Of a DNA stretch of 64,000 nt, positions 1 through 8,292 are shown piece by piece. Under the pieces are notes generated by a model. That model saw only the letters and a list, made by a program, of their open reading frames with translations. It made no database searches and was not told where the DNA came from. Position 1 is the first letter of the stretch. Each line of letters begins with the position of its first letter. A program made the position numbers and the translations under genes. Origin of the DNA: SAR202 cluster bacterium bin87. Its GTDB lineage: Bacteria > Chloroflexota > Dehalococcoidia > Lucifugimonadales > UBA3495. The stretch spans positions 124,001-188,000 of the forward strand of contig MPNC01000006.1 in NCBI GenBank assembly GCA_002238825.1, read 5' to 3'.

Positions 1-87
1 GGGCAGGGCATAATGCGTGGAATCGCCGCCGGACATCTGTCCGCGCATGTCACGGCCGGCGTCATAGCGGTCATTGAGGGAAGTCAA
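1..87 (-). CDS. N-terminal fragment of an unidentified protein (runs off the window)
   Basis: Only the first 29 codons are in the window. A TTG start is preceded by AGGAGG nine bases upstream (complement of 97-102), and the frame stays open to position 1, beginning LTSLNDRYDAGRDMRGQM. The Tyr-Asp-Ala-Gly-Arg opening loosely resembles the N-terminus of carboxymuconolactone decarboxylase-like proteins, but there is too little sequence to assign a family. The strong ribosome binding site is the main support. Confidence 0.45.
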   Translation of the reverse strand, partial: MTSLNDRYDAGRDMRGQMSGGDSTHYALP

Positions 88-214
88 GGCAGTATTCCTC
101 CTCGCGAAAAGCGGCTGACTTGAAATGGAGGCAACGATGGAACTGCGGCGCAGGCGCAGACCGTCAAGCCGTGAAATTATAGCATAGGGGCGTTTGGCTC
201 CCACCGGCGACGGG

Positions 215-1159
215 TCAGTCAACCTGTCGCATCACGTCGCCGGCAAACCAGTCCAACCGCTCCAGGGCCTGGTTGAGGTCGCTCCCGCGGATGTCAAAAA
301 TGGTGTGGGAAACGCCCACTTCGGAATAGGTGTGGATGTCCTCAAGGATGGCGTCAGCTGATCCGGAGAATCGGCGGCGCGGGCCGGTCTGCATGGTCCC
401 CGGATCGTAGAGTGGGGCCTTCATGGAGATCTGGATTTCGGCAGGGTCGCGGCCGGCCTGTTCCGCGAACCGGTTGAGCGTCACCAGGTCACCCGCCAGC
501 TCCTCGGGCTCCAGGGTCGCAGCCGGGATGGTGCCCACCGGGTGCCAGCCGTCGCCGATGGTCGCGGCGCGGCGAATGGCGGGACGGCTCTGGCCGCCAA
601 CCCAAATCGGCGGATGGGGCTTCTGCACGGGCTTGGGCAGGAACTGGATGCCAGAGAACTGGACGTACTTCCCGTCGAACTCAGGATTGGGGCTGGTCCA
701 CAGCTCCTTGTAGGCCTGCAGGTATTCGTCGGTCACCGCGCCACGCTCGGCGAAGGGGGGCGTGCCCAGCGCCTCGAACTCCTCTTCCATCCAGCCCACG
801 CCGACGCCCAGGATGAGGCGGCCCTGGGAAAGCACGTCCAGCGTGGCCAGGATCTTGGCGGCCAGGATGGGCGGGCGGTAGGGGACGATCATCACGCTGG
901 GGACCATGCGGATGTTCTCAGTCACGCCGGCGAGGTAGGTGAGCAGGGTCAGTTGCTCCAGATACTCCCCGCTTTCGCCGGTGGGGAACTCGCCGCCCAC
1001 GGTGTAGGGATAAGGCGAGTCAATCTGGCTGGGCACCAGCACGTGGTCGCCGGCCACCATGCAGTAAAAGCCGAGACGGTCGCCGGTTTGCGCGATCTGA
1101 GCCAGCGGGCCGGGCTGGGCGTTGGGACCATGGTTGGGCAGGTAGAATCCGAACTGCAT
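215..1159 (-). CDS. LLM-class F420-dependent oxidoreductase
   Basis: This 314-residue protein is a luciferase-like TIM-barrel flavin/F420 oxidoreductase, a cytoplasmic enzyme that usually uses reduced F420 (or FMNH2) as hydride carrier; its substrate cannot be read from sequence. The family signature appears around residues 110-130 (SQGRLILGVGVGWMEEEFEALG-type segment), followed by the PKPVQKPHPPIWVGG stretch that contributes to the cofactor cavity. Length is normal for the TIGR03619-like subgroup. The start is supported by an AGGAGAG ribosome binding site just upstream. It is one of three LLM enzymes in the window (others near 33.6 and 44.4 kb); the one at 44.4 kb is the closer relative by its shared GGRL-LGVG-GW motif. 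Confidence 0.88.
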   Translation of the reverse strand: MQFGFYLPNHGPNAQPGPLAQIAQTGDRLGFYCMVAGDHVLVPSQIDSPYPYTVGGEFPTGESGEYLEQLTLLTYLAGVTENIRMVPSVMIVPYRPPILAAKILATLDVLSQGRLILGVGVGWMEEEFEALGTPPFAERGAVTDEYLQAYKELWTSPNPEFDGKYVQFSGIQFLPKPVQKPHPPIWVGGQSRPAIRRAATIGDGWHPVGTIPAATLEPEELAGDLVTLNRFAEQAGRDPAEIQISMKAPLYDPGTMQTGPRRRFSGSADAILEDIHTYSEVGVSHTIFDIRGSDLNQALERLDWFAGDVMRQVD

Positions 1160-1195
1160 ACTCTCTCCTGGGCGTAGCGATGCTGGGAGGATGGG

Positions 1196-1321
1196 TTAAA
1201 AACCGTTGACCTCACAGTTGCCGAACACAAAACCGATTATTACGAGAGCGATGACCAGGCCGGCCATCACGCCAAGGGCGCAGCCGCAGCCCTTCTTGAA
1301 TGAGTCGAAGAAACCGAACAT
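1196..1321 (-). CDS. Small single-pass membrane protein
   Basis: A 41-residue peptide: MFGFFDSFKKGCGCALGV followed by a hydrophobic segment (about residues 16-33, rich in Val, Ile, Ala) and a short polar tail ending in NCEVNGF. The GCGC pair before the membrane span could bind metal or be lipidated, but this is a guess. A longer in-frame start at 1414 exists; the inner ATG is preferred because the extra 31 residues are low-complexity Ala/Pro/Arg. It sits between the LLM oxidoreductase and the divergent GlcG-like gene. Function unknown. Confidence 0.5.
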   Translation of the reverse strand: MFGFFDSFKKGCGCALGVMAGLVIALVIIGFVFGNCEVNGF

Positions 1322-1471
1322 GGTGGAGCGTGTCCCGTGAACCGGCGTGGCGCCCGCTTTGTGCGGGGGTCTGGCCGGCTGCGCTGCTATAATAGCGCAG
1401 CCCGTTGAATTCACTCAACCGGACGGGTGTTCAGACAGATTTGAAACTGATGCACAAGGAGACATTTGACC

Positions 1472-1891
1472 ATGCCTAACATCACCCTCGACCAGGCGGA
1501 AGCGGTATTGGCTGGCGCGAAAGCTGCCGCCCTGGATCTCGGCAAAGCGTTCAGTTTTTCGGTGGTGGACGCTCGCGGCGACCTGATTACGATGTGCAAG
1601 ATGGATGGCTCCGCCTGGCGGACACCGTACGTGTCGCGCGGCAAGGCGCGGGCGTCGGCCTGCTTTGGCGAGCCCAGCGGAGACCTGACCGAGCGGTCCA
1701 CCACGCCCATCATGCGGGCGGTGATGGAAGTGGAACGCGGCGAGTTCGTGCCGGGACAGGGCGCGCTCCCCATATACATGAACGGAGAGTTGATCGGCGC
1801 GGTTGGCGGCAGCGGCGGTACTGCTCAAGAGGACGAGGACTGCTCGCGGGCCGGCATTGCTCGCGTGTCGGGCGCCAGCGCCAGCCGTTAG
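1472..1891 (+). CDS. GlcG/HbpS-family heme-binding-like protein
   Basis: A protein of about 139 residues of the GlcG/HbpS (DUF336) family. Seen directly: the SVVDARGDLITMCKMDGS strand pair, the SRGKARASACFGEPS segment and the glycine-rich ELIGAVGGSGGTAQEDEDC C-terminal motif, all typical of the family. Members bind heme or corrinoids or act as accessory proteins in small-molecule metabolism; the ligand here is unknown. AAGGAG lies at 1456-1461, ten bases before the ATG at 1472; a TTG at 1466 is an alternative but leaves only four bases of spacing. A strong hairpin follows the stop codon. Confidence 0.82.
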   Translation: MPNITLDQAEAVLAGAKAAALDLGKAFSFSVVDARGDLITMCKMDGSAWRTPYVSRGKARASACFGEPSGDLTERSTTPIMRAVMEVERGEFVPGQGALPIYMNGELIGAVGGSGGTAQEDEDCSRAGIARVSGASASR

Positions 1892-1920
1892 CGTCAGCCT
1901 GAGAAGCAGGCACAAAGTAC

Positions 1921-1950
1921 GGCCCCGCTCCAATCGGAGCGGGGCCTTCT
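1921..1950 (+). terminator. Rho-independent-type terminator after the GlcG-like gene
   Basis: A perfect 11-bp GC-rich stem (1921-1931 with 1936-1946) closes a four-base loop and is followed by TTCTGCTG. It lies 30 bases after the GlcG-like stop and between convergent genes, so it may serve both strands. Confidence 0.7.
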
Positions 1951-1976
1951 GCTGCGCGCTGGATCGAAAAGCGAGG

Positions 1977-2270
1977 TCAGTCGGTGGACGCGACTTCGAA
2001 GTGCTTCACCCAGTACTCGCCGCGATACAGGTGTTCAACCTCGCGGGCGATGTTGGCGCGGAACTCGCTGGTCTCGTAGGAGCGCAGATCACCCAGGGTG
2101 TCCCACACGCTGACGCTGATGCCCTCGTCCGGGTCCTCGGTGCTGCGGATCAATTGCCGCTCTTTCAGCCCCTTGGGCGCAGTGCCGGTGGCAACGCGCT
2201 CATGGTAGTGCCGCTCGAATTCTTCCCAGGAGCCCGCGCGCAGCTTACCCCAAACCATCCTGACAAACAT
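1977..2270 (-). CDS. Antibiotic-biosynthesis-monooxygenase-like (dimeric alpha/beta barrel) protein
   Basis: A 97-residue protein with the ferredoxin-like ABM fold pattern: an opening MFVRMVWGKLRAGSWEEFE strand/helix, a central RQLIRSTEDPDEGISVSVWDT strand pair and a terminal EYWVKHFEV strand. Such small dimers include monooxygenases, heme-degrading enzymes and stress proteins; most are annotated only by fold. No catalytic residue can be assigned. It lies just downstream of the cytidylate-kinase-like gene on the same strand and may be cotranscribed with it. Confidence 0.65.
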   Translation of the reverse strand: MFVRMVWGKLRAGSWEEFERHYHERVATGTAPKGLKERQLIRSTEDPDEGISVSVWDTLGDLRSYETSEFRANIAREVEHLYRGEYWVKHFEVASTD

Positions 2271-2329
2271 TTCGGTGTATCCTCCTTGATGTTGGGCCGG
2301 CCTTGGGCGGCCGGCATTGTGAACGCTAT

Positions 2330-3019
2330 TCAGTGCTCCAGGTCACTGGCGGCATGGGCAATGACCTTGGCAGCGGTGGCGTCGCTCATGTGACCCATAT
2401 CCAGCACCATGTGGTACAGCGTCGGGTCCTGGGGCGACACCTTGAAGAATTTCTGGAAGAACCTGACGCGTGCTTCCTCCAGGCCTTCCAGGTAGGAACG
2501 AGCTTCGGTTTCGCTGAGGTGCTCGCGCTCCATGATGGTTTCGAGGCGTCGCGACATGGGAGCCAGCATCCCAACGTGGAGCACGCCAGGGGTGTCGCCA
2601 AGGATGATGTTGGCGCCGCGGCCGATTATCACCACGTGCCCGGCCTGGGCCAGGTTGCGCACGACCTCGCGGGTGGTGTCGATGAAGACCTGGTCGTTGA
2701 CCCGTTGCATTCGCGATGAGGGTTCACCGGCCAGCTCGTGGTAGGTTTCCGGCAACGTCTCGATGCCAACGCCAAGGTCATAGTCTCCCGACACGGCAGC
2801 CCGTTCCAGGACTCTGCCCAACAGGGCCGTGACCCGGTCACCGAACCGCTCCACCCGTTGTTCCTTGGCGATCAGGTTGGAAACCGGTGAGCCGATAATG
2901 CGAGCGGCCTCGGCGAAAACCATACGGTCGACGTAGTTGAGATGCAGATCCTGGGCAACCTGTTGCCCGACGGCGATGGAGCCAGCCCCGATAGGGCCGT
3001 TTATGGTTATTACGGGCAT
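2330..3019 (-). CDS. Cytidylate kinase-like family protein (AAA-type NMP kinase fold)
   Basis: A 229-residue P-loop protein of the Cytidylate_kin2 type. It opens with MPVITINGPIGAGS, a P-loop in which the usual Lys is Ser, as happens in this family. A later segment, VVIIGRGANIIL, and the Arg-rich lid RLETIMEREHLSETEARSYL are also typical of the group. These proteins are thought to phosphorylate nucleotides or related small molecules, but most have no proven substrate, and the altered P-loop lowers confidence in canonical CMP kinase activity. It stands downstream of rpsO-pnp on the same strand but separated by about 220 bp and a terminator hairpin. Confidence 0.78.
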   Translation of the reverse strand: MPVITINGPIGAGSIAVGQQVAQDLHLNYVDRMVFAEAARIIGSPVSNLIAKEQRVERFGDRVTALLGRVLERAAVSGDYDLGVGIETLPETYHELAGEPSSRMQRVNDQVFIDTTREVVRNLAQAGHVVIIGRGANIILGDTPGVLHVGMLAPMSRRLETIMEREHLSETEARSYLEGLEEARVRFFQKFFKVSPQDPTLYHMVLDMGHMSDATAAKVIAHAASDLEH

Positions 3020-3185
3020 GTCATCGCCTCCCGATCCCTGGTAACAGCAGGGCGCATAGTGCCGGCATCATACCGCGCCAAGTACAGGATAACATAGCCG
3101 CTGCGCGGGTCGCTGAACCACCAGAGACGACACGCACGTCCCAGTCGCTTCCGTACCCGCGATACGAGCCCACGATATAAGATGA

Positions 3186-3208
3186 GGGGCAGGTACGAAA
3201 CCTGCCCC
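3186..3208 (-). terminator. Terminator hairpin downstream of pnp
   Basis: A nine-base GC-rich inverted repeat (3186-3194 with 3200-3208) with a five-base loop lies 30 bp past the pnp stop. The T-run is weak, so it could also be a 3' stabilising stem. Confidence 0.55.
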
Positions 3209-3238
3209 GTGGCGTCGAATTATCCGTTTGCCTCCGGA

Positions 3239-5929
3239 CTAGCGGCGCGCTCCGCCACCGCCCAGGAACCGGCGGTCGGACGGGTTGCGGCTCCCGCCGG
3301 TGGAACGGTTGGGATAGCGGCGCGGTCCCTGCCCGCGTTCGTTGGGTTCGCTGCCCAGCATGCTGCCGCGTTCCCGGCCGCGGTTGGGGCCGGAGCCGCT
3401 GCGATCGCGGTCTCCACCACCGCCGCTGCCACCGCCGCCGTAGCCACCGCGTCCGCCGCTGCCACCGCCGCCGTAGCCACCGCGTCCGCCGCGGTCACCA
3501 CCGCCGCCACCACCACCGGGACCGCCGCGTCCGGGTCCGGAACGATCGCCGCCACCACCACCGGGACCGCCGCGTCCGGGTCCGGAACGATCGCCGCCAC
3601 GTCCACCGCCACCGCCGAAACCGCCGCGACCGCCGCGATCACCACCGCCACCGCCACCGCCGTAGCCGCCGCGTCCGCCGCGATCACCACCGCCACCGCC
3701 GCCGAAGCCACCGCGACCGCCGCGGTCACCACCACCGCCGCCGCCGAAACCGCCGCGACCGCCGCGATCTCCACCGCGATCGTCAAACCCGCCGCGTTCC
3801 GGGCGGGGGGTCGGAGGCTCGGTGTCGCCCATCAGGGCGCGCCGCGACAGGTTGATGCGGCCCATGTGGTCGATCTCGTGGATCATCACGGTGATTTCCT
3901 GGCCGATGTCCACGTTCTCGTAGGCGAGATCGCCCAGGTCTTCGTTGCGCACCAAGCCGTCCTTGCCGCCCGGGGTGAGCTCCACAAAGACGCCGAAGTT
4001 GGTGGTACGGGTGATCTTGCCGGTGATGATGTCGCCCACCTCGGGGTCGCGGGTCAGGCCGTCGACCCGGCTGCGCGCCAGTTCGATCATGGTCTGGTCG
4101 TTGGAGGAGATGATGACGCCGCCGTCGTCGGAAACGTCGATGCCGCAGCCGGTCTCTTCCTGGATGGCGCGGATGACGCGCCCGCCGGGGCCGATCAGGG
4201 CGCCGATCTTCTCGACGGGGATCTGCATCTTGACCAGCTTGGGGGCGTACCGGCTCATCTGGGCTCTGGGCTCGGAGATGGCTTCTGACATGCGGTCCAG
4301 GATGTGCAGGCGGCCGATGCGGGCCTGTTCCAGGGCTTCGCTCAGGAGTTCCTGGGTCAGGCCGTCGATCTTGACGTCCATCTGCAGGGCGTTGATGCCC
4401 TTCTCGGTGCCCGCGACCTTGAAGTCCATGTCGCCGAGGAAGTCCTCGATGCCCTGGATGTCGCTGAGGACGGCGTAGCGGTCGCTGTCGGCGTCGGTGA
4501 TCAGGCCCATGGCGATGCCGGCCACGGGAGCACGCAGGGGAACGCCGGCGTCCATGAGGGCCATGGACGAGCCGCAGACGCTGCCCATGGAAGTGGACCC
4601 GTTGGAGGCCAGCACTTCGCTGACGATGCGGACGACGTAGGGGAAGTCTTCTTCCGGAGGCATGGCGGCCTGAACGGCCCGCTCAGCGAGGGCGCCATGG
4701 CCGATCTCGCGCCTTCCCGGGGATCCCACCCGACGGGCTTCGCCGACGCTGTAGGGCGGGAAGTTGTAATGGTGCATGAACCGCTTGGTGTTCTCGGGTC
4801 CCACGGTGTCCAGGGTTTGTTTCATGGACAGCGAGGCCAGCGTGGCAATGGAGAGCACCTGGGTCTGGCCCCGGGTGAACAGGCCGCTGCCGTGGGCGCG
4901 GGGCAGTTCACCAACGCTGCACGTTATGGGCCGGATCTCGTCGGTCTTGCGGCCGTCGGGTCGCACGTTCTGGTTGATGATGCGGCCGCGCACTTCCTTC
5001 TTGACAAGGTTCTTGAAAGCCTCGGCGATGTCGCCGCTGGAATAGTCGTCGGCCAATTGCGCGGCGACTTCCGTCTCCACGGCATCCAGGCTGGAGTCGC
5101 GTTCGCTCTTGAACGAGTTGCGCTCCAGGACCTCGGAGATGCGACCGTTGACCAGGGCGTCGACTTTCTTCTGGCGCTCCTCGGTTTCCGAGTAGTCGAA
5201 GTGGACCTCGGTCTTGGCGGCGCCGCGTTCGGCCACCAGCTTATCAATCATTTCGATGATCTGGACGTTGCTTTCGTGGGCCAGCCGGATGCCCTCCAGG
5301 ATGACCTCTTCGGACACCTCAACCGAGCCGGACTCGACCATCATGATGGCGTCGCGATTGCTGGCGACTATCATGTTGAGATCAGCGGAACTGCCGCGCT
5401 GGTAGCTGGCGTTGATCTGGTAGTCGCTGCCGTCCCAGGTGACGCGGCACGCGCCGATGGGCCCTTCGAACGGGATTTGGCTTAGGGAGAGGGCAGCGGA
5501 GGCAGCAACCATGCCCAGGGTTTCGGGAGGATGCTCTTCGTCCACGGACAGCACGGTGATGATCACCTGGATCTCGTTGTGCAGGCCCTTGGGGAACAGC
5601 GGGCGGATGCTGCGGTCGGTCAGGCGGGCGGACAGGATGGCCTCGGTGCCGGGGCGTCCCTCGCGTCGGAAGAAGCTGCCGGGGATCTTGCCGACGGCGT
5701 AAAGCCTCTCCTCGAACTCCACGGTGAGGGGCAGAAAATCGATCCCCTCGCGAGCCTGCTCGGACATCACGGCGGTGGCCAGCAGGATGGTCTCGCCACA
5801 GGTGATGGTCACGGAGCCGTGGGCCTGCTGGGCCAGGCGACCGGTTTCGATGGTTATGGGATGTCCGCCGATCTCGCCATCAATGGAGAAGGGGTTCATC
5901 AATTCTTGGGCGGCGTCTACAGTTGTCAT
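3239..5929 (-). CDS. pnp: Polyribonucleotide nucleotidyltransferase (PNPase) with a long RGG tail
   Basis: PNPase, the trimeric phosphorolytic 3'-5' exoribonuclease of RNA decay. Domains in order: first RNase PH core (PFSIDGEIGGHPITIETGRLA start), helical linker, second RNase PH core with the VCGSSMALMDAGVPL and FLGDMDFKVAGT active-site segments, KH domain with its GPGG loop (EKIGALIGPGGRVIRAI), and S1 domain (GDIITGKITRTTNFGVFVEL to NLSRRALMGD). Unusually, the last ~195 residues (3239 to about 3830) are a low-complexity Gly/Arg/Asp tail of repeated GGRGGFGGGGGGDR-like blocks ending in RRFLGGGGARR. The start is taken at MTTVDAAQELMNPF; upstream in-frame ATGs at 5959 and 5974 are possible. It follows rpsO in the classic rpsO-pnp order. 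Confidence 0.95.
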   Translation of the reverse strand: MTTVDAAQELMNPFSIDGEIGGHPITIETGRLAQQAHGSVTITCGETILLATAVMSEQAREGIDFLPLTVEFEERLYAVGKIPGSFFRREGRPGTEAILSARLTDRSIRPLFPKGLHNEIQVIITVLSVDEEHPPETLGMVAASAALSLSQIPFEGPIGACRVTWDGSDYQINASYQRGSSADLNMIVASNRDAIMMVESGSVEVSEEVILEGIRLAHESNVQIIEMIDKLVAERGAAKTEVHFDYSETEERQKKVDALVNGRISEVLERNSFKSERDSSLDAVETEVAAQLADDYSSGDIAEAFKNLVKKEVRGRIINQNVRPDGRKTDEIRPITCSVGELPRAHGSGLFTRGQTQVLSIATLASLSMKQTLDTVGPENTKRFMHHYNFPPYSVGEARRVGSPGRREIGHGALAERAVQAAMPPEEDFPYVVRIVSEVLASNGSTSMGSVCGSSMALMDAGVPLRAPVAGIAMGLITDADSDRYAVLSDIQGIEDFLGDMDFKVAGTEKGINALQMDVKIDGLTQELLSEALEQARIGRLHILDRMSEAISEPRAQMSRYAPKLVKMQIPVEKIGALIGPGGRVIRAIQEETGCGIDVSDDGGVIISSNDQTMIELARSRVDGLTRDPEVGDIITGKITRTTNFGVFVELTPGGKDGLVRNEDLGDLAYENVDIGQEITVMIHEIDHMGRINLSRRALMGDTEPPTPRPERGGFDDRGGDRGGRGGFGGGGGGDRGGRGGFGGGGGGDRGGRGGYGGGGGGGDRGGRGGFGGGGGRGGDRSGPGRGGPGGGGGDRSGPGRGGPGGGGGGGDRGGRGGYGGGGSGGRGGYGGGGSGGGGDRDRSGSGPNRGRERGSMLGSEPNERGQGPRRYPNRSTGGSRNPSDRRFLGGGGARR

Positions 5930-6180
5930 AAGAGCAGTTCTCTCTACCTCTTCTTCCATCGTTGTTGCTACCAACCTGCTACGTGTGAATAGGGGCCGGT
6001 TTTCATTGCGATTTTTGATTGCAAATCCTGTCGCCGCGATTCAGATGCTGGCAGCTAACGCAATCAAGCTGCATTGTCCAGTGGCCAAATGTTTGACAAT
6101 GTTTGCAGCGTTCTGAAATTGTTGCGTTGCGAGTTGGGCAGCGGCTTTGCGGGTGGGGAAAGTTGGGACTCGGGGGAACA

Positions 6181-6200
6181 CCCGGAATGATCATTCCGGG
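6181..6200. terminator. Perfect palindromic hairpin in the rpsO-pnp intergenic region
   Basis: CCCGGAATGATCATTCCGGG is a perfect 20-base palindrome between rpsO and pnp. It can form an 8-bp stem with a GATC loop. In other bacteria this intergenic region carries a terminator and an RNase-processing hairpin that lets PNPase control its own mRNA; position supports a similar role here, but that is inference. The core GAATGATCATTC recurs in the 36333-36356 palindrome. Confidence 0.5.
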
Positions 6201-6312
6201 CACATGCGTTGACGGCCGCGGGAGCCTTCGCGGTGGATAACGCCGGCAGGCCGTTATTTCGGCCGGCTGGACCGGGGTGCGCGCAGGTCGGGCTCCGGCA
6301 TTTTGCGCCGGA

Positions 6313-6579
6313 TTACCGACGCAATCCAAGCCGCCCGATGAGGCTCTGGTAGCGGCTTACATCCTCGCGGCTGAGGTAATTAAGGAGACGACGCCGCTTG
6401 GAAACCATGGTTACCAGGCCCCGCCGGGAATGCACATCCTTGCGGTGAGTGCGGAGGTGGTCGGTCACCTGACGGATACGCTCCGTGAGCATGGCGACCT
6501 GCAGTTCGGTTGAGCCAGTGTCCGACTCGTGTGCTCGATATTCTTCGATGATCCCTTGCTTGGTGTCAGCGTCCAACAT
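6313..6579 (-). CDS. rpsO: 30S ribosomal protein S15
   Basis: S15, which binds the central domain of 16S rRNA during early 30S assembly. The 88 residues match the normal length and carry the family landmarks: [15 protein letters not shown] segment (here [23 protein letters not shown]), [15 protein letters not shown] and the C-terminal [27 protein letters not shown]. The start is placed at MLDADTKQG; the longer frame to 6669 adds 30 residues not found in S15. AGAAGG lies upstream with somewhat long spacing. pnp follows on the same strand, giving the conserved rpsO-pnp order. Confidence 0.95.
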   Translation of the reverse strand: MLDADTKQGIIEEYRAHESDTGSTELQVAMLTERIRQVTDHLRTHRKDVHSRRGLVTMVSKRRRLLNYLSREDVSRYQSLIGRLGLRR

Positions 6580-6826
6580 TACCGGTTTCGTACCTTCTCG
6601 TTTTGGGTCTCTTTTGTCTTTCGTCGAATAGGCTAACACGTCACGCCACGATAAGCAACAGAGGCGCATTCACGATATTCGTCCATTTCTGTATCATATG
6701 GTTCCGGACACACAAAAGTGATTGCCACCACCATCGGTATGTTTTTAATTGAGACGCAAGCCTTTGACGGAACTTTAGGTGTGCTATCGCGAAACGTGGT
6801 GGCGGTGCGGGAACCATCAACTAAGA

Positions 6827-6852
6827 AGGGGCGCAGTTCGCGCTGCGCCCCT
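6827..6852 (-). terminator. Terminator of the alpha/beta hydrolase gene
   Basis: A perfect 10-bp GC-rich stem (6827-6836 with 6843-6852) and a six-base loop, followed on the minus strand by TTCTTAG. It lies about 30 bp beyond the hydrolase stop. Confidence 0.7.
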
Positions 6853-6883
6853 CGCGGTTCTCCGGTATCTGTTGGCTTCCCGG

Positions 6884-7681
6884 CTACGCCAAGAACCCTT
6901 CCACCAGCTCTACAAAGCGGTCGGTGGCCTCCAGTTCGGGGTGGTGGCCGCAGTTGTCGATGACCTCCAGACGGCTGCCGGGAATGCGGCGCTGGTACTC
7001 CTCGCCGGCGCCCACCGGGACGATGCGGTCCTGCTGTCCCCAGATGAGCAGCGTCGGGATCCGCTCCAGCCGGTATACCTGGTGCACCAGGCCCGGGTCG
7101 TGCATGTACGGCCGCCACGAGACCCGGCAGGTTCCTTCCATGGCGAATTCCCACCGCTCCAGGATTTCCTCTTCCGGCTCGGCGGGACAGATGGTGCGGT
7201 ACTCGGGAGTGCCGTCCGGGTCCAGCAGCGAGTCGCGGATGTACAGGGGCGGAGTCACTTCGAAGATGTCGTAGATTTCGCCGCCGGGAGGACGGATGCC
7301 GCCGGCTCCAACCAGGATGAGGCGGCGGAACTGCTGGGGGCACATGGTGGCCAGCTCGGCGGCCAGCCAGCCGCCCAGGGAGAACCCCATGAGGTCGGCG
7401 CCCTCCAGGCCCAGCTTGTCCAGCGCGCCCAGGTACCAGATGGCCATGTCGTGTATCTTCATGGACCAGTCCAGCTGGTCGGAGTGGCCGAACCCCGGAT
7501 GCGACGGAATGTGCAGGGTGTGGTTCTGGGCCAGAGCCTCGTGGTAGCGCAGCCAGCCGGGGTGCCCCAGCTCGTCGTGCAGTATGACCAGCGGGTTGCC
7601 GGACCCGCCGGTGACGACCTCGACGTTGGAGCCGGAAACCTCGGTGATGCTGGAAGTCCAGGATTGGGCGGTTGTGGTCAT
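6884..7681 (-). CDS. Alpha/beta hydrolase
   Basis: A 265-residue alpha/beta-fold hydrolase. The nucleophile elbow is GFSLGG (Ser near residue 103), the oxyanion region is in VILHDELGHPGWLRYHEAL, the likely catalytic Asp is in LLIWGQQDRIVPVGAG and the catalytic His is in VIDNCGHHPELE. Substrate class is not readable; ester, C-C-bond and epoxide hydrolases all share this layout. It is clearly a paralogue of the hydrolase at 32697-33491 (same GF/GS-SxGGW elbow and VIDNCGH motif). It is separated from rpsO by about 215 bp and faces a tRNA-Gly gene upstream. Confidence 0.88.
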   Translation of the reverse strand: MTTTAQSWTSSITEVSGSNVEVVTGGSGNPLVILHDELGHPGWLRYHEALAQNHTLHIPSHPGFGHSDQLDWSMKIHDMAIWYLGALDKLGLEGADLMGFSLGGWLAAELATMCPQQFRRLILVGAGGIRPPGGEIYDIFEVTPPLYIRDSLLDPDGTPEYRTICPAEPEEEILERWEFAMEGTCRVSWRPYMHDPGLVHQVYRLERIPTLLIWGQQDRIVPVGAGEEYQRRIPGSRLEVIDNCGHHPELEATDRFVELVEGFLA

Positions 7682-7755
7682 TTTCGACTAATCCTCTGGG
7701 CGCGGCTACGCCCCTCGCAGTGGCTACGTCAAGGTAGAGAAAGGTAACGATATGG

Positions 7756-7827
7756 AGCGGGCGATGGGATTCGAACCCACGACTTTTTGCTTGGGAAGCA
7801 AACACTCTACCACTGAGTTACGCCCGC
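7756..7827 (-). tRNA. tRNA-Gly(CCC)
   Basis: A full class I cloverleaf on the minus strand: a 7-bp GCGGGCG acceptor stem, D stem ACTC/GAGT with GGTA in the loop, anticodon loop TTCCCAA giving CCC, and a T arm with TTCGAAT. CCA is not encoded. Confidence 0.93.
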
Positions 7828-7935
7828 TCAGGGTAGGGTAGAAAACTTGTGGCCCGATAATAGCACAGCCGGAGAAGGTGGCTCAATCATCGAAAGCGAG
7901 GGTCTATCTTCTTGTGTACGGTCAAACCACAGTGA

Positions 7936-8292
7936 CTATGGGCTCAGCAGGGGTTCCAGCTTGTCCAGGAGTAGCCCAACCCGGTCCAGCCCTTCCGCGA
8001 CGTCCGCTTGGGAAAAGGTGTCCTCGTAGTAGTTCTCATGGAGCAGGTTCGCCCTCGCGAAGTGGTCCATGACGTCGCCGTCGCCGGTGAGGGCCCTGAG
8101 ATGGCTCGCCGCCCGCGTCAGATGTCGGTGCCGCTCGTGCTCCCACCCGCGCTGCTCCGCGATGGCCTTCATCATCAGCGCCGCGGCCCCCCAGCCTTTC
8201 TCCGAGGCCTGGCGGAGGTCTCCCTGGGTCAGCTCGCCGCGGGCCTGGGCCAGCAGGTGCCGACTGTCTCTCTGATACTTCTGGCTAGCCAT
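7936..8292 (-). CDS. PaREP1/HEPN-like small helical protein
   Basis: A 118-residue all-helical protein with the pattern of the PaREP1 family (HEPN-like fold): DSRHLLAQARGELTQGDLRQASEKGWGAAALMMKAIAEQRGW, then a second half with NLLHENYYEDTFS. It shares the EGD/QGD..QA.EKGWG, KA.A..R.WEH..H and LH.N(Y/F)YE blocks with the protein encoded at 55579-56031, so the two are paralogues. HEPN-fold proteins are often RNases or nucleotide-binding partners in toxin-antitoxin and defence modules, but the classical RxxxxH motif is not evident, and no partner nucleotidyltransferase is adjacent. Function unknown. Confidence 0.6.
   Translation of the reverse strand: MASQKYQRDSRHLLAQARGELTQGDLRQASEKGWGAAALMMKAIAEQRGWEHERHRHLTRAASHLRALTGDGDVMDHFARANLLHENYYEDTFSQADVAEGLDRVGLLLDKLEPLLSP

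Noticed and set aside
3182..5992. Long plus-strand ORFs opposite pnp (Ala/Thr-rich and others)
   Set aside because: Antisense shadows of the GC-rich pnp gene and its glycine codons; no ribosome binding sites and no domain resemblance.
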